64,000 nt of DNA, taken from Bacillus sp. OV166 (GTDB lineage: Bacteria > Bacillota > Bacilli > Bacillales > Cytobacillaceae). The notes under the pieces were generated by a model that made no database searches, was not told the origin of the DNA, and was given only the letters and a program-made list of their open reading frames with translations. Each line of letters opens with the position of its first letter. Positions within the stretch are counted from its first letter, which is position 1. Position numbers and translations under genes: made by a program. Below, piece after piece: positions 34,012-43,020 of the stretch. Where the stretch lies: contig NZ_FXWM01000001.1 in the NCBI RefSeq assembly GCF_900177675.1, positions 2,427,001 through 2,491,000 of the forward strand, read 5' to 3'.

Positions 34012-35304
34012 ATGCTGGCAACTTTAGGATTTTTAATGATTATTATTTTTATGGTATTAATTATGACAAAACGCTTATCCGCAATGATTGCTCTAATGGT
34101 GATACCTGCTGTATTTGCATTGATAGGCGGATTCGGAAAAGAAATGGGACCAATGGCGCTTGAAGGTATAAAAAGCGTGGCACCAACAGGAATCATGATT
34201 CTATTTGCGATTCTCTTCTTTGGAATCATGATAGATGCAGGGGTTTTTGATCCTATCATTTCAACGATTTTGAAGGTAGTTAAAGGGGATCCCGTAAAAA
34301 TAGCGATTGGAACAGCAGTTCTTGCGTTAATAATCTCCCTTGATGGTGACGGAACAACTACATATATGATCACCATTTCTGCCATGCTTCCTTTGTATAA
34401 ACGTATTGGCATGAAACCATTGGTACTTGCAGGAATCGCTGTATCATCTTCAGGTGTTATGAACCTTCTTCCTTGGGGAGGACCAACAGCTAGAGCAATG
34501 ACAGCATTACATCTAGAGATGGGAGATATTTTTACTCCCGTAATTCCTAGTATGGTGGGGGGAGTGTTGTTTGTATTATTTATGGCCTACTGTCTTGGTA
34601 GAAAAGAGCGTAAACGGATAGGTGTTATGGAAATTGATTATAGCACATTGTCTTTGATGGCAGCTACATCTGAGGCTGCTTTCCTTAAACGTCCCAAATT
34701 AATTCTTGTAAACTATCTGCTAACTATTCTGCTTTTAGTTGCACTAATCCAAGAAATGCTGCCTACAACGGTATTATTTATGATTGGATTTGCAATTGCG
34801 ATCACCATCAATTATCCAAATCTAAATGAACAAAAAGAACGGATTATGCACTATGCTGATAATGCACTATCAGTTGTGTCAATGGTTTTTGCTGCAGGTA
34901 TTTTTACAGGTATTCTTTCTGGAACGAAAATGGTTGATGCAATGGCAACTACGATGATCTCTCATATTCCAGATGCTTTGGGCTCCCATTTTGCTATGAT
35001 TACTGCGATTATCAGTGCACCTTTAACATTTTTTATGTCCAACGATGCATTTTACTACGGAGTTTTGCCATTACTTGCCAAGGCAGGAAGTGTATATGGA
35101 ATTGATCCGGCTGCAATTGGACGAGCGTCACTCATGGGGATGCCTGTACATTTATTAAGTCCACTCGTACCTTCGACTTACTTATTAGTCGGTATGGTTG
35201 GAGAAGATTTCGGAGACCTGCAGAGAGCATTCTTAAAATGGGCCTGTGGATCCACAGCGGCTATGATTTTTGTTGCTATAATTTTGTCCATTTTTCCCTT
35301 TTAA
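34012..35304 (+). CDS. CitMHS-family metal-citrate transporter
   Basis: 430 aa, about 12 membrane helices. MLATLGFLMIIIFMVLIMTKR opens the protein; SLDGDGTTTYMITISAMLPLY and SSSGVMNLLPWGGPTARAM are the conserved CitMHS loops. The family imports citrate complexed with Mg2+ or Ca2+ with protons. ATG 34012 follows AGGGGTGG; a GTG inside that site is in frame but unlikely. It is placed directly after a CitA/CitB-like two-component pair, the same order as citST-citM in Bacillus subtilis. A small ORF follows. Confidence 0.9.
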   Translation: MLATLGFLMIIIFMVLIMTKRLSAMIALMVIPAVFALIGGFGKEMGPMALEGIKSVAPTGIMILFAILFFGIMIDAGVFDPIISTILKVVKGDPVKIAIGTAVLALIISLDGDGTTTYMITISAMLPLYKRIGMKPLVLAGIAVSSSGVMNLLPWGGPTARAMTALHLEMGDIFTPVIPSMVGGVLFVLFMAYCLGRKERKRIGVMEIDYSTLSLMAATSEAAFLKRPKLILVNYLLTILLLVALIQEMLPTTVLFMIGFAIAITINYPNLNEQKERIMHYADNALSVVSMVFAAGIFTGILSGTKMVDAMATTMISHIPDALGSHFAMITAIISAPLTFFMSNDAFYYGVLPLLAKAGSVYGIDPAAIGRASLMGMPVHLLSPLVPSTYLLVGMVGEDFGDLQRAFLKWACGSTAAMIFVAIILSIFPF

Positions 35305-35357
35305 TTAAAATTTGCTGAATTCTCATGAAAATCATTTAATAATTTGACTGGAGATGA

Positions 35358-35513
35358 ATGATTATGTGGATACTCACTGTCTATTCAGAAGGAAAAATCC
35401 CTGCGTTGTTTGAATATAATACAGAAAAAGAAGCTTTAGAAGCTTTTAATAAAGTAAAAGGTTGTAAGATTCTCTCAGAGGTTATTTATTATAACGATAC
35501 TAAAATATCTTAA
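35358..35513 (+). CDS. small protein (51 aa)
   Basis: Start ATG 35358 or 35364, after CTGGAGATG. The peptide reads MIMWILTVYSEGKIPALFEY, then NTEKEALEAFNKVKGCKILS and EVIYYNDTKIS. It looks like a small beta-alpha-beta domain with one Cys. I know of no function. It lies 53 nt after the citrate carrier with no terminator between and is followed by one, so it is likely the last gene of that transcript. Confidence 0.6.
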   Translation: MIMWILTVYSEGKIPALFEYNTEKEALEAFNKVKGCKILSEVIYYNDTKIS

Positions 35514-35550
35514 ACTTTCAAGTATATAGGTACTATTAAACAAACTGTGT

Positions 35551-35597
35551 AACCTCTTTGCTTTGTGGGAAACTCCAACTAAGCAAGGAGGTTTCTT
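35551..35597 (+). terminator. terminator-like hairpin
   Basis: AACCTCTTTGCTT (35551-35563) pairs with AAGCAAGGAGGTT (35581-35593), followed by a short T stretch. Confidence 0.6.
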
Positions 35598-35659
35598 ATG
35601 TATCAATATGCTGCAGTATAGCAGTCCCGCTGCATTAGGTTTTAATTGGAGGGAAATTT

Positions 35660-36583
35660 TTGAGTGTTTTACTTCTTATCATATTAAATGTCATTTTACC
35701 TGTTTTTTGTCTTATTGGAATTGGTGCGTTTTTACATCGAAAAATTACATTTGATATGAATACATTATCAAAATTAAATAACTATTTGCTCATGCCTGCT
35801 GTAAGTTTTGTCAACATTTATCAGACTAAAATGGAGGGAGAAACAGTCTTAAATATTCTTACTTTTTTAGTAATCCAAAGTCTTTGTCTTATTTTCTTCA
35901 GTACCATCATATCTCGATTAGCCAAATTTGATAATAGACTATCTTCGACCTTCAAAAACAGTGTGATACTAAACAATTCTGGGAATTTTGGGTTACCTGT
36001 AAGTCAACTTGTATTTCAGCATAATCCACTTGGTTTATCCATCCAAGTGGTGGTTATGATTTATCAAAATCTTCTTACCAATACATATGGGTTGTTTAAT
36101 TCAATAAGAGTAAATTACAAAGGTTTACTAGCAATGAAAGTATTTATGAAAAATCCAGTTGTTTATGCCTTTTTGTTAGGCTTGGTTTTTAATTCACTTT
36201 CTATCAAAATACCAAAATACTTGTGGACTCCGATTGAAAATATTTCAAATGCCTTTGTGGCTGTGGCACTGGTTACGCTCGGTGCACAAAGTGCTTTTTT
36301 AAAAATAAATCGATTCTCCATCTCACTTATTCTAAGTCTCTTTGGCCGTTTAATACTTTCTCCCTCCATCGCGATGATCATTATATTACTTTTAAAATTG
36401 GATGGAACGACGGCACAGGCTTTATTTATAGCAAGCTCGTTCCCAACTTCAAGAAACAGTGCTCTTTTCGCTTTAGAATACGGAAATCACCCAGAATATG
36501 CAGCACAAGTGGTCTTATTGTCTACATTACTAAGCATGATTACTGTGACTACGGTTGTATATTTGTCGACTATTTTATTTTAA
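35660..36583 (+). CDS. AEC-family (auxin efflux carrier-like) transporter
   Basis: 307 aa, ten predicted helices in two inverted repeats. NNSGNFGLPVSQLVF and ASSFPTSRNSALFALEYG are the helix-breaking motifs of the AEC/BASS-like carriers, several of which carry malate or other organic acids (MleP, MdcF). TTG start at 35660 after TTGGAGGG. It ends convergently with the Crp/Fnr pair, separated by a bidirectional terminator. Confidence 0.82.
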   Translation: MSVLLLIILNVILPVFCLIGIGAFLHRKITFDMNTLSKLNNYLLMPAVSFVNIYQTKMEGETVLNILTFLVIQSLCLIFFSTIISRLAKFDNRLSSTFKNSVILNNSGNFGLPVSQLVFQHNPLGLSIQVVVMIYQNLLTNTYGLFNSIRVNYKGLLAMKVFMKNPVVYAFLLGLVFNSLSIKIPKYLWTPIENISNAFVAVALVTLGAQSAFLKINRFSISLILSLFGRLILSPSIAMIIILLLKLDGTTAQALFIASSFPTSRNSALFALEYGNHPEYAAQVVLLSTLLSMITVTTVVYLSTILF

Positions 36584-36603
36584 TACTGTGTAGATTAGTG
36601 GAA

Positions 36604-36640
36604 CAGAAGCAGGAAACCTTTATGGCGCCTGCTTCTTTCA
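36604..36640. terminator. bidirectional terminator
   Basis: GAAGCAGG and CCTGCTTC arms with T-rich flanks on both sides, between the AEC gene and the convergent Crp/Fnr operon. Confidence 0.7.
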
Positions 36641-36641
36641 T

Positions 36642-37298
36642 CTATAGAGATAACATTAATACATCCAAGTTCGAAATGTCGATTGCACCAGAGTCTCGGA
36701 TTGCTTTTAATTGATAAATATCTAAGATGTCAATTGTACGGGTTGATATTTGGATCCATTGTTGGCTTTTCCATTTATTCAGTATTTTATTTACCGTAAT
36801 CCTAGAGGTCCCTATGTAACGGGCAAAAGAAGATTGGTCGATTGAAAAATTACCATTTTCGCTTACTAACTTTAAAAGGAAGTGGGCCATTTGCTGCTCA
36901 ATAGGCGAATTAAGAAAGGAAATAATTTCTGCAAGAATCCTAAATTTATAGATTAGTGAGTTGGTGAAAATACACGCTGCCTCAGGTTGTTCCTCACAAA
37001 TCATGAATAAAGCCTCATCAGAAAAAAAATAGATCTCAGATGAACTACTCGAGGTGGCTGAGGTTAAATAGGGTTCATTTTTCACACCGTGCTCCCCAAA
37101 TAGCATTCCTTCTGGTACATAATTCACCGTCCGTTCCACACCTTCTTGTGAGAGAAGGGTTATCTTTATCCCACCCTTAGATAAGTAGAAAAAACCCTTG
37201 CCTTCACTTCCCTGATGGTATACAACTGAATTTTCCTCAATCTCTAGTTTTTTTCCATATTTTAAAAATGGGCTCCACGAATATCGAAGATTTTTCAT
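36642..37298 (-). CDS. Crp/Fnr-family regulator, second of a pair
   Basis: 218 aa. Cyclic-nucleotide-binding-type beta roll (residues ~15-115: VVYHQGSEGKGFFYLSKGGI, VPEGMLFGEHG) and a C-terminal winged helix (FARYIGTSRITVNKILNKW). The helix-turn-helix core SRITVNKIL is typical. It has no N-terminal Cys cluster, so it is not an iron-sulphur Fnr. It overlaps the upstream paralogue by 4 nt. The pair is divergent from the MFS/kynurenine block and probably controls it. A decayed copy of its 3' end lies at 59613-59770. Confidence 0.85.
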   Translation of the reverse strand: MKNLRYSWSPFLKYGKKLEIEENSVVYHQGSEGKGFFYLSKGGIKITLLSQEGVERTVNYVPEGMLFGEHGVKNEPYLTSATSSSSSEIYFFSDEALFMICEEQPEAACIFTNSLIYKFRILAEIISFLNSPIEQQMAHFLLKLVSENGNFSIDQSSFARYIGTSRITVNKILNKWKSQQWIQISTRTIDILDIYQLKAIRDSGAIDISNLDVLMLSL

Positions 37299-37930
37299 AT
37301 TTTCACCTTACCAAGAAGCTTTTTTAATTCATCAGGTTTCTTTATTAAAAACTTCTTACCACGAATCTCAATAATTTCTTCAGCTTTCCATTGTTTTATA
37401 ATCTTATATAAGGTGATTCTCGTTAAGCCTGTGCATTTTGTAAGGTCTTGTTGTGTGAGAGGAACTTCATAATTTTTAAATTCGTAACAAATATTTAGTA
37501 GTATCACCGACAGTTGCTGTTCTGGTGTGAGAGAGTCCAAATAAATTTTATCAGCTAATATGTGCATTTTATGAATAACGGTTTTGATAAAAATGTTAAG
37601 GATAGAAGGTTGGGCTTTAATTAATTTTTGAAAATTTTCACATGAGAAAAAATAGAGAATAGAGTCATTTACTGCCGTAGCGGTAGTAAAATGTGGCTGT
37701 CGGTCCATCGCTTGAACTCCTAATAGCTGCCCTGGAATAGCGATGTTTAACATTCGATCTTTTCCAATCGAAGTGGTAGTCGTTACTTTAATTAATCCCT
37801 TTTGGATATAATAAAATCCATCCCCGAGCGTCCCTTGCTGGTAAATAGATGATTTCTCCTTGAAGAATTGTCTAGTACCAAACTGCAAACATGATTCCCA
37901 ATTAATATCACTGTCAAACAAGATTGCCAA
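37295..37930 (-). CDS. Crp/Fnr-family regulator, first of a pair
   Basis: 211 aa. The same fold as its neighbour: SSIYQQGTLGDGFYYIQKGL, AIPGQLLGVQAMDRQPHF, then a winged helix LTQQDLTKCTGLTRITLYKI and a basic tail. It starts with ATG 37930 and is cotranscribed and translationally coupled with the downstream paralogue. The two share the recognition-helix pattern T/S-R-I-T, so they may bind the same site, possibly as a heterodimer (inference). Confidence 0.85.
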   Translation of the reverse strand: MAILFDSDINWESCLQFGTRQFFKEKSSIYQQGTLGDGFYYIQKGLIKVTTTTSIGKDRMLNIAIPGQLLGVQAMDRQPHFTTATAVNDSILYFFSCENFQKLIKAQPSILNIFIKTVIHKMHILADKIYLDSLTPEQQLSVILLNICYEFKNYEVPLTQQDLTKCTGLTRITLYKIIKQWKAEEIIEIRGKKFLIKKPDELKKLLGKVKI

Positions 37931-38043
37931 CTAATCAACTCCTAAGTGAAATGGATGAAAAAAACAATAAAACTGTAAATCTAGGAAATATGTAAATTAA
38001 TCAAAATGCTTTGTTCTTAATTGGTGACTCTAGAGGTAATTTT

Positions 38044-38058
38044 TTGGCAACGCTTACA
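38044..38058 (+). promoter_or_regulatory. cre-like site
   Basis: TGGCAACGCTTACA deviates from the cre consensus at one core position. It lies upstream of the MFS gene and the Crp-type palindrome. Moderate support only. Confidence 0.4.
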
Positions 38059-38093
38059 TTTCAACGTAAAAATAGGTTATTTATGTTAACAAC

Positions 38094-38109
38094 TTAACAA
38101 CAGTGTAAA
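38094..38109. promoter_or_regulatory. predicted Crp/Fnr-type operator
   Basis: TGTTAA-CAAC-TTAACA, a perfect 16-bp palindrome with the 6-4-6 spacing of Crp/Fnr sites, in the region between the tandem Crp/Fnr genes and the MFS gene. Confidence 0.55.
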
Positions 38110-38243
38110 AGATTCAGGATATAAAATCAATATTGGGTCATGAATTCGAAATATTCAGCCAAAAGAAAGGAGGGGCAGAGATTGTACACGTAAAGAAATA
38201 ACAATAGTGACTATTGGAGCAAATTCTAAAAGGGGATGATTGG

Positions 38244-39608
38244 ATGAACCAGGAAGTACAATCAGTAGCAGCTCAAGATTTATCGAAAAAGAGAATGATT
38301 GAGCAAAATACTACTAATCTTTCATTAAAGAGTATGCCGAAAGCAACATTACTTGTTGTTGTGTTGTGCTGGTTTGCGATGTTAGCAGATGGTTATGATT
38401 TGGGGATTTATGGGGCTGTTTTACCATCATTAATGGAATACAAAGACTGGAGTATGACTCCTGCACAGGCAGGAGCGATCGGAAGCTATGCTTTAATGGG
38501 AATGCTGATCGGTGCCATTTGTGTAGGGACAATTACCGATATGATTGGCCGAAAATTGACATTGATCTTTTGTATAGCTGTATTTTCGATATCGATGTGT
38601 CTTGTGGCATTATCTACTTCTCCTGAAATGTTTGGATTGTTTCGTTTATTAGGTGGTCTTGGACTAGGGGGAGTAATACCTACAGCGTCCGCTTTAACAA
38701 TCGAGTATTCTCCAGTACAACATCGATCAAAACTTTATGCCATTATGTATACTGGTTATCCAATTGGAGGAGTCCTTGGTGCATTATTTTCAATGTTTCT
38801 TTTAGAGGATTATGGATGGAGATTAATGTTTTGGATTGGTGTCACACCACTTTTAGTGATTCCTTTTCTTATAAAATTTCTACCTGAGTCGATTAGTTTC
38901 CTTATGGCAAAGAAAAAGTTTGCTGAAGCTAAAAGTATCGCCCAAAAATATCATCTTCCCAATGATTTTATCCAAAGTAATCCAAAGGTTGAAAATAAAG
39001 AATCAACGAACAAATTTGCAGCAATCGCAAGTCTCTTTGAACGAAAGAATATTCGGGCAACAATGTTTTTTTGGGTCACCTTCTTTTTGGGTCTGCTTAT
39101 GATTTATGGTTTGAGTACATGGCTTCCGAAAATGATGAGAGAGGCTGGATATCCACTCGGACCAAGCTTAGGATTTTTACTCATGCTCAATCTATCAGCA
39201 GCAATTGGTGCCTTAATAGCCGGAACTGCAGCTGACCGCTGGGGATCCAAAAAGATCATCAGTATTTCCTATTTCTTAGCAGGAGTCTCAATTGCCCTAC
39301 TTAGTATTAAATCATCGATGTTACTAGTGTATTGCTTAGTGGGAGTTGCAGGGTTTGGGACGATTGGAACAACACTTATTCTCAATGCCTATATTTCCAA
39401 ATATTTCGAAGCAGAAAATCGAGCCACCGCACTAGGCTGGGCGCTTGGATTTGGTAGGATTGGTGCGATTTCTGGACCTATTCTTATTGGATATTTTATG
39501 AGTTCAAATTTGGATTTTTCCATTAATTTTTATCTTTTTGCTGCAGCAGGAGTCCTTGCATCAATCACTATTTTGTTTATCCCTAAAAAAGGGGATATGA
39601 AGATCTAG
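38244..39608 (+). CDS. MFS transporter, aromatic acid:H+ symporter family
   Basis: 454 aa, 12 helices. ADGYDLGIYGAVLPSLMEYK contains the DGxD motif of helix 1 of AAHS carriers such as BenK and PcaK, and the 2-3 loop has GTITDMIGRKLTLI. ATG 38244 follows AGGGGAT by 7 nt. It lies between the regulators and the kynurenine/anthranilate operon and ends with its own terminator. Anthranilate or 3-hydroxyanthranilate uptake is the best guess. Confidence 0.85.
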   Translation: MNQEVQSVAAQDLSKKRMIEQNTTNLSLKSMPKATLLVVVLCWFAMLADGYDLGIYGAVLPSLMEYKDWSMTPAQAGAIGSYALMGMLIGAICVGTITDMIGRKLTLIFCIAVFSISMCLVALSTSPEMFGLFRLLGGLGLGGVIPTASALTIEYSPVQHRSKLYAIMYTGYPIGGVLGALFSMFLLEDYGWRLMFWIGVTPLLVIPFLIKFLPESISFLMAKKKFAEAKSIAQKYHLPNDFIQSNPKVENKESTNKFAAIASLFERKNIRATMFFWVTFFLGLLMIYGLSTWLPKMMREAGYPLGPSLGFLLMLNLSAAIGALIAGTAADRWGSKKIISISYFLAGVSIALLSIKSSMLLVYCLVGVAGFGTIGTTLILNAYISKYFEAENRATALGWALGFGRIGAISGPILIGYFMSSNLDFSINFYLFAAAGVLASITILFIPKKGDMKI

Positions 39609-39625
39609 CATATATAAAAAGAAAA

Positions 39626-39669
39626 GCAGCTCACATCATTTGAATTCAGAATGATGTGAGTTGCTTTAT
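39626..39669 (+). terminator. Rho-independent terminator
   Basis: GCAGCTCACATCATT and AATGATGTGAGTTGC make a 15-bp stem with one G-T pair, followed by T-rich sequence. Confidence 0.85.
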
Positions 39670-39709
39670 TTATTTTAATAAAATGAAAATTTTATTTTTT
39701 TAGAAAAAA

Positions 39710-39725
39710 TGTTAATCAGACTACA
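39710..39725. promoter_or_regulatory. possible second Crp/Fnr-type site
   Basis: TGTTAA-TCAG-ACTACA keeps the full left arm of the 38094 palindrome and four of six bases of the right arm. TATAAT follows at about 39749, so it is in position to control the operon promoter. Confidence 0.35.
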
Positions 39726-39781
39726 ATGACTCAAAAAAATCAATTTTATAATGAAAATATGAAATTAAAGGAGGATGTTTT

Positions 39782-41260
39782 ATGGGAATTCGTACAGGAG
39801 CACAATATATCGAGGCATTAAAGTCCCGAAATCCAGAAGTTTGGTTATCAGGAAAAAAAGTAAAAAATATCTTTGAAGAGCCAGTTTTTCATCAGCCAAT
39901 TCTTCAAATTGCAAAGCTTTATGATATGCAGCATGACTCCAAATATCAAGAGGACATTACTCATATTTGTGAAGAAACGGGAGAAAGGATCTCGAATGCA
40001 TTCTTGGTACCAAAAAGCTATCAAGATTTACAAGCACGGAGAAGAACTTTCGAAGAGTTCGCCAAAGCGACCTTTGGTTTAATGGGAAGAACACCTGATT
40101 TCTTAAATGTCGTCGTTACATCCATGGCGAGCAATTCAGAGTTCCTGGACAAATACAATCCTGAATGGGGAAAAAACATTCGATCATATTATAAGCATAT
40201 CCGCGATAATGATTTATTTTTAACTCATGCAATTATTAATCCGCAAAATGACCGCAGCAAATCATCACACGAACAACAGGATATGTTTACCCATCTAGGT
40301 GCTGTTAAAGAAACACCTGATGGCTTAATTGTAAGAGGAGCGAAAATGTTAGCTACCCTTGCACCGATTACTGACGAAGTAATTGTTTATTCTTTTCCTG
40401 GATTTAAGCCTGGTGATGAGCGCTATGCACTTGCGTTTGCACTACCACTTGATACTCCAGGTCTTCGCATTATCTGCCGTGAAGCCATGCAGGATGGGAC
40501 GCGTTCTGTTTATGACCACCCATTAGCATCAAGATTCGAAGAAATGGATGCGGTCTTAGTCTTTAATGATGTTTTAGTACCTTGGGATCGTGTATTCCTG
40601 TATAACAATGTTGAAGCAGCAAATTTACTCTATCCGAAAACAGGAATCGCTCAGCAGCCAGCCCATCAGTCTGGTGTAAGAGGGTTAATCAAACTACAAT
40701 TTGCAACCGAAGTGGCTTGTAAAATCGCCGACTCCATCGGTGTTGATGCCTACCTAAATGTACAAAATGATTTAGGAGAATTAGTCCAATCGGTTGAATC
40801 GATTAGGGCATTACTCAGAATTTCAGAGTATGAACATGAAGTAACTGCTACTGGGGAAGCGATGCCAGCCTATGCACCACTAGAAACCATTAGAGGATTG
40901 CTGCCAAAAATGTACCCACGGGCGATTGAGGTTATGCAAATCATTGGTGCAGGTGGACTATTAATGTCTCCTACAGATGCCGATTTCGAGAATCCTGAAT
41001 TAAGAGAGGATTTAGAGAAGTATTATCTTGGAAGAGAGGGCGTTTCAGCGGAAGAACGCGTTCATCTCTTTAAGCTAGCATGGGATTTATGCGGTGAGGC
41101 ATTTGGACAAAGAGTTCTTCAATACGAACGCTATTATACTGGCGATCCAATTCGTAAAAGAGCGATTTTCTATAACAACCACAAAAAGCAGAATTCCTTT
41201 GAGCTGGCTGATGAAGCAATGAAAATATTTAATCGAAAAAATGAGGTTACTAGCTTATAA
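39782..41260 (+). CDS. anthranilate 3-monooxygenase (FAD), oxygenase component (HpaB-like)
   Basis: 492 aa flavin-dependent two-component monooxygenase of the 4-hydroxyphenylacetate hydroxylase fold. [20 protein letters not shown] is the typical start; [30 protein letters not shown] and [19 protein letters not shown] line the flavin and substrate sites. In Geobacillus thermodenitrificans such an enzyme hydroxylates anthranilate to 3-hydroxyanthranilate, with an FAD reductase and an FAD synthase as partners. Both partner genes follow here (41293 and 41879), and the next gene cleaves 3-hydroxyanthranilate. That context supports anthranilate over 4-hydroxyphenylacetate. ATG 39782 after AAAGGAGGATG. 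Confidence 0.85.
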   Translation: MGIRTGAQYIEALKSRNPEVWLSGKKVKNIFEEPVFHQPILQIAKLYDMQHDSKYQEDITHICEETGERISNAFLVPKSYQDLQARRRTFEEFAKATFGLMGRTPDFLNVVVTSMASNSEFLDKYNPEWGKNIRSYYKHIRDNDLFLTHAIINPQNDRSKSSHEQQDMFTHLGAVKETPDGLIVRGAKMLATLAPITDEVIVYSFPGFKPGDERYALAFALPLDTPGLRIICREAMQDGTRSVYDHPLASRFEEMDAVLVFNDVLVPWDRVFLYNNVEAANLLYPKTGIAQQPAHQSGVRGLIKLQFATEVACKIADSIGVDAYLNVQNDLGELVQSVESIRALLRISEYEHEVTATGEAMPAYAPLETIRGLLPKMYPRAIEVMQIIGAGGLLMSPTDADFENPELREDLEKYYLGREGVSAEERVHLFKLAWDLCGEAFGQRVLQYERYYTGDPIRKRAIFYNNHKKQNSFELADEAMKIFNRKNEVTSL

Positions 41261-41292
41261 AAGTTAATCGATAGTAAGAGGAGGTGTGAAGG

Positions 41293-41817
41293 ATGCAAAC
41301 GCTAAAAGATGGAGTTTTGACATTATCTGGTTCTGTGATTGCCATTGGTGCATTTGATGGTGTTCATAAAGGACATCAAGCCGTGATTAAGCAAGCTGTG
41401 GAAAAGAGTCGGGTCTCTCAGGTTCCTAGCGTTGTATATACTTTCGACCCGCCTCCTCGAAATTTTTTTAAGGGCGTTCAAATTTTGACACCAATTCAGG
41501 AAAAGGTCAGCAGGATAGCGAAGTTAGGTGTGGATTATATAATCGTTGCCAGCTTTGATGAATGGTATGCAACCCGTCCATCTGAAGATTTTATTTGTGA
41601 ATTATCTAAGCTTAACCCGGTAGAGATTTCAGTTGGTTCTGATTTTCATTTTGGAAAAAACAGAGCAGGGGATGTAAATCTTTTAGAAAAGTATTTTCAT
41701 ATCAATATCACCCCCCCTGTTTATTGTACGGGCGGAAAACTTATTTCATCGACAAGAATCCGCCAGTTAATTGCAGAGGGAGATTTCCAGCAGTCCTATT
41801 CGTTACTTGGAATGTAA
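41293..41817 (+). CDS. FAD synthase-like protein (RibF adenylyltransferase domain)
   Basis: 174 aa. AIGAFDGVHKGHQAVIKQAV is the nucleotidyltransferase signature, and SVGSDFHFGKNRAGDV plus ISSTRIRQLIAEGDF are the RibF N-terminal domain motifs. The C-terminal riboflavin kinase domain of a standard ~310-residue RibF is absent, so it should convert FMN to FAD but not make FMN. It sits between the oxygenase and flavin reductase genes, giving a dedicated FAD supply. ATG 41293 after GAGGAGGTG. Confidence 0.85.
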   Translation: MQTLKDGVLTLSGSVIAIGAFDGVHKGHQAVIKQAVEKSRVSQVPSVVYTFDPPPRNFFKGVQILTPIQEKVSRIAKLGVDYIIVASFDEWYATRPSEDFICELSKLNPVEISVGSDFHFGKNRAGDVNLLEKYFHINITPPVYCTGGKLISSTRIRQLIAEGDFQQSYSLLGM

Positions 41818-41878
41818 ACTGGAATAAAGTTAATTAGTTTATGTGATAACTACTCAGCATTAGAAGGGGGTTCACTCT

Positions 41879-42445
41879 ATGAAGTTATTAGGAATTTCAG
41901 GCACAATTATTGGAGCAAAGACAAGTATTGTTGTTCAAAAGGTATTAGAGGAAGTCAAGAAACATCATCCTAACATTGAAGTAGAACTGCTAGATTTAAG
42001 AGAGTATGATGTTCAGTTCTGTGATGGACGAAATCCTTCAAACTATACAGGTGACACGAAGAAAGTTCTCGATATTGTTAATTCTGCTGACTTCTATATT
42101 ATCGGAACACCGATATTCCAGGGATCTTTATCTGGCCCACTCAAAAATTTGTTTGATTTAATCAATCCTAAGGAGATTCGCAACAAAGTAATCGGTTTTG
42201 TTGCAACAGGTGGTACATACCAGCATTACCTTGTGATCGAAAATCAATTGAAGCCGATTGCAGGATTTTTCCGAGCCTTTGTGGCACCAGGCTATGTCTA
42301 TGTTAATAACGATCACTTTAATGAAGAAAATGAAATCATCGATTCTGAGGTTCTAACAAGAATTACTGCTTTAGCAAAAGAAGTGGTCTTCATGCAGGAG
42401 GCATTAAAATCATCCGAGGAAAAATTTGCAACAGTAAATGGATAA
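41879..42445 (+). CDS. NAD(P)H-dependent flavin reductase, partner of the oxygenase
   Basis: 188 aa flavodoxin-like fold. KLLGISGTIIGAKTSIVVQK carries the flavin phosphate loop, and DFYIIGTPIFQGSLSGPLKNL and GFVATGGTYQHYLV are conserved in the SsuE/NADPH-dependent FMN reductase family. In this operon it should reduce FAD for the anthranilate oxygenase. ATG 41879 after AAGGGGG. Confidence 0.85.
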   Translation: MKLLGISGTIIGAKTSIVVQKVLEEVKKHHPNIEVELLDLREYDVQFCDGRNPSNYTGDTKKVLDIVNSADFYIIGTPIFQGSLSGPLKNLFDLINPKEIRNKVIGFVATGGTYQHYLVIENQLKPIAGFFRAFVAPGYVYVNNDHFNEENEIIDSEVLTRITALAKEVVFMQEALKSSEEKFATVNG

Positions 42446-42480
42446 GCTTTTGTATTAAAAGTTGAGAGGAGAAGATTTTT

Positions 42481-43020
42481 ATGACAAACCCATTAAAACC
42501 AATTAACCTTTGGGGATTTATTGAAGAAAATAAGGATTTACTTAAGCCGCCAGTAAATAATAAAGTAGTTTGGAAGGATTCTGAACTAATGTTCATGGTC
42601 CTCGGAGGTCCAAACAAACGACGTGATTTTCATGTGGATCCATCTGAAGAGATATTTTATCAATTAAAAGGTGATTGCTACGTTGAAATTATTAATGCGG
42701 ATGGTAAAAGAGAAGTAATTACAGTGAGAGAAGGAGAAGTATTTCATCTCCCTCCAAATGTTCCCCACTCCCCTCATCGGGTCGCTGATACAATCGGGAT
42801 CGTCATTGAACGTGACAGAGGTGAAGGTGAATTAGAGGATTTTGTTTGGTTCTGTGATGAATGTGATCATGAAATGCACCGCGTTACCGTCCAATTGACA
42901 AATATTGAAGTACAGGTAAAAGAAGCGATACATGGATTTAACAGTAATTTAGAGCTCCGGTCTTGTAAGAACTGCGGACATATTATGCCCGAAGAAGCGA
43001 GTGAATGGAAATGCGAGTAG
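42481..43020 (+). CDS. nbaC: 3-hydroxyanthranilate 3,4-dioxygenase
   Basis: 179 aa cupin. Iron ligands fit the block RDFHVDPSEEIFYQLKG (His and Glu) and HLPPNVPHSPHR (second His). The C-terminus has two CxxC pairs, WFCDECDHE and SCKNCGHIM, the rubredoxin-like second metal site of bacterial enzymes. It opens the ring of 3-hydroxyanthranilate to 2-amino-3-carboxymuconate semialdehyde. It overlaps the next gene by 16 nt. ATG 42481 after GAGGAGAAG. Confidence 0.92.
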   Translation: MTNPLKPINLWGFIEENKDLLKPPVNNKVVWKDSELMFMVLGGPNKRRDFHVDPSEEIFYQLKGDCYVEIINADGKREVITVREGEVFHLPPNVPHSPHRVADTIGIVIERDRGEGELEDFVWFCDECDHEMHRVTVQLTNIEVQVKEAIHGFNSNLELRSCKNCGHIMPEEASEWKCE

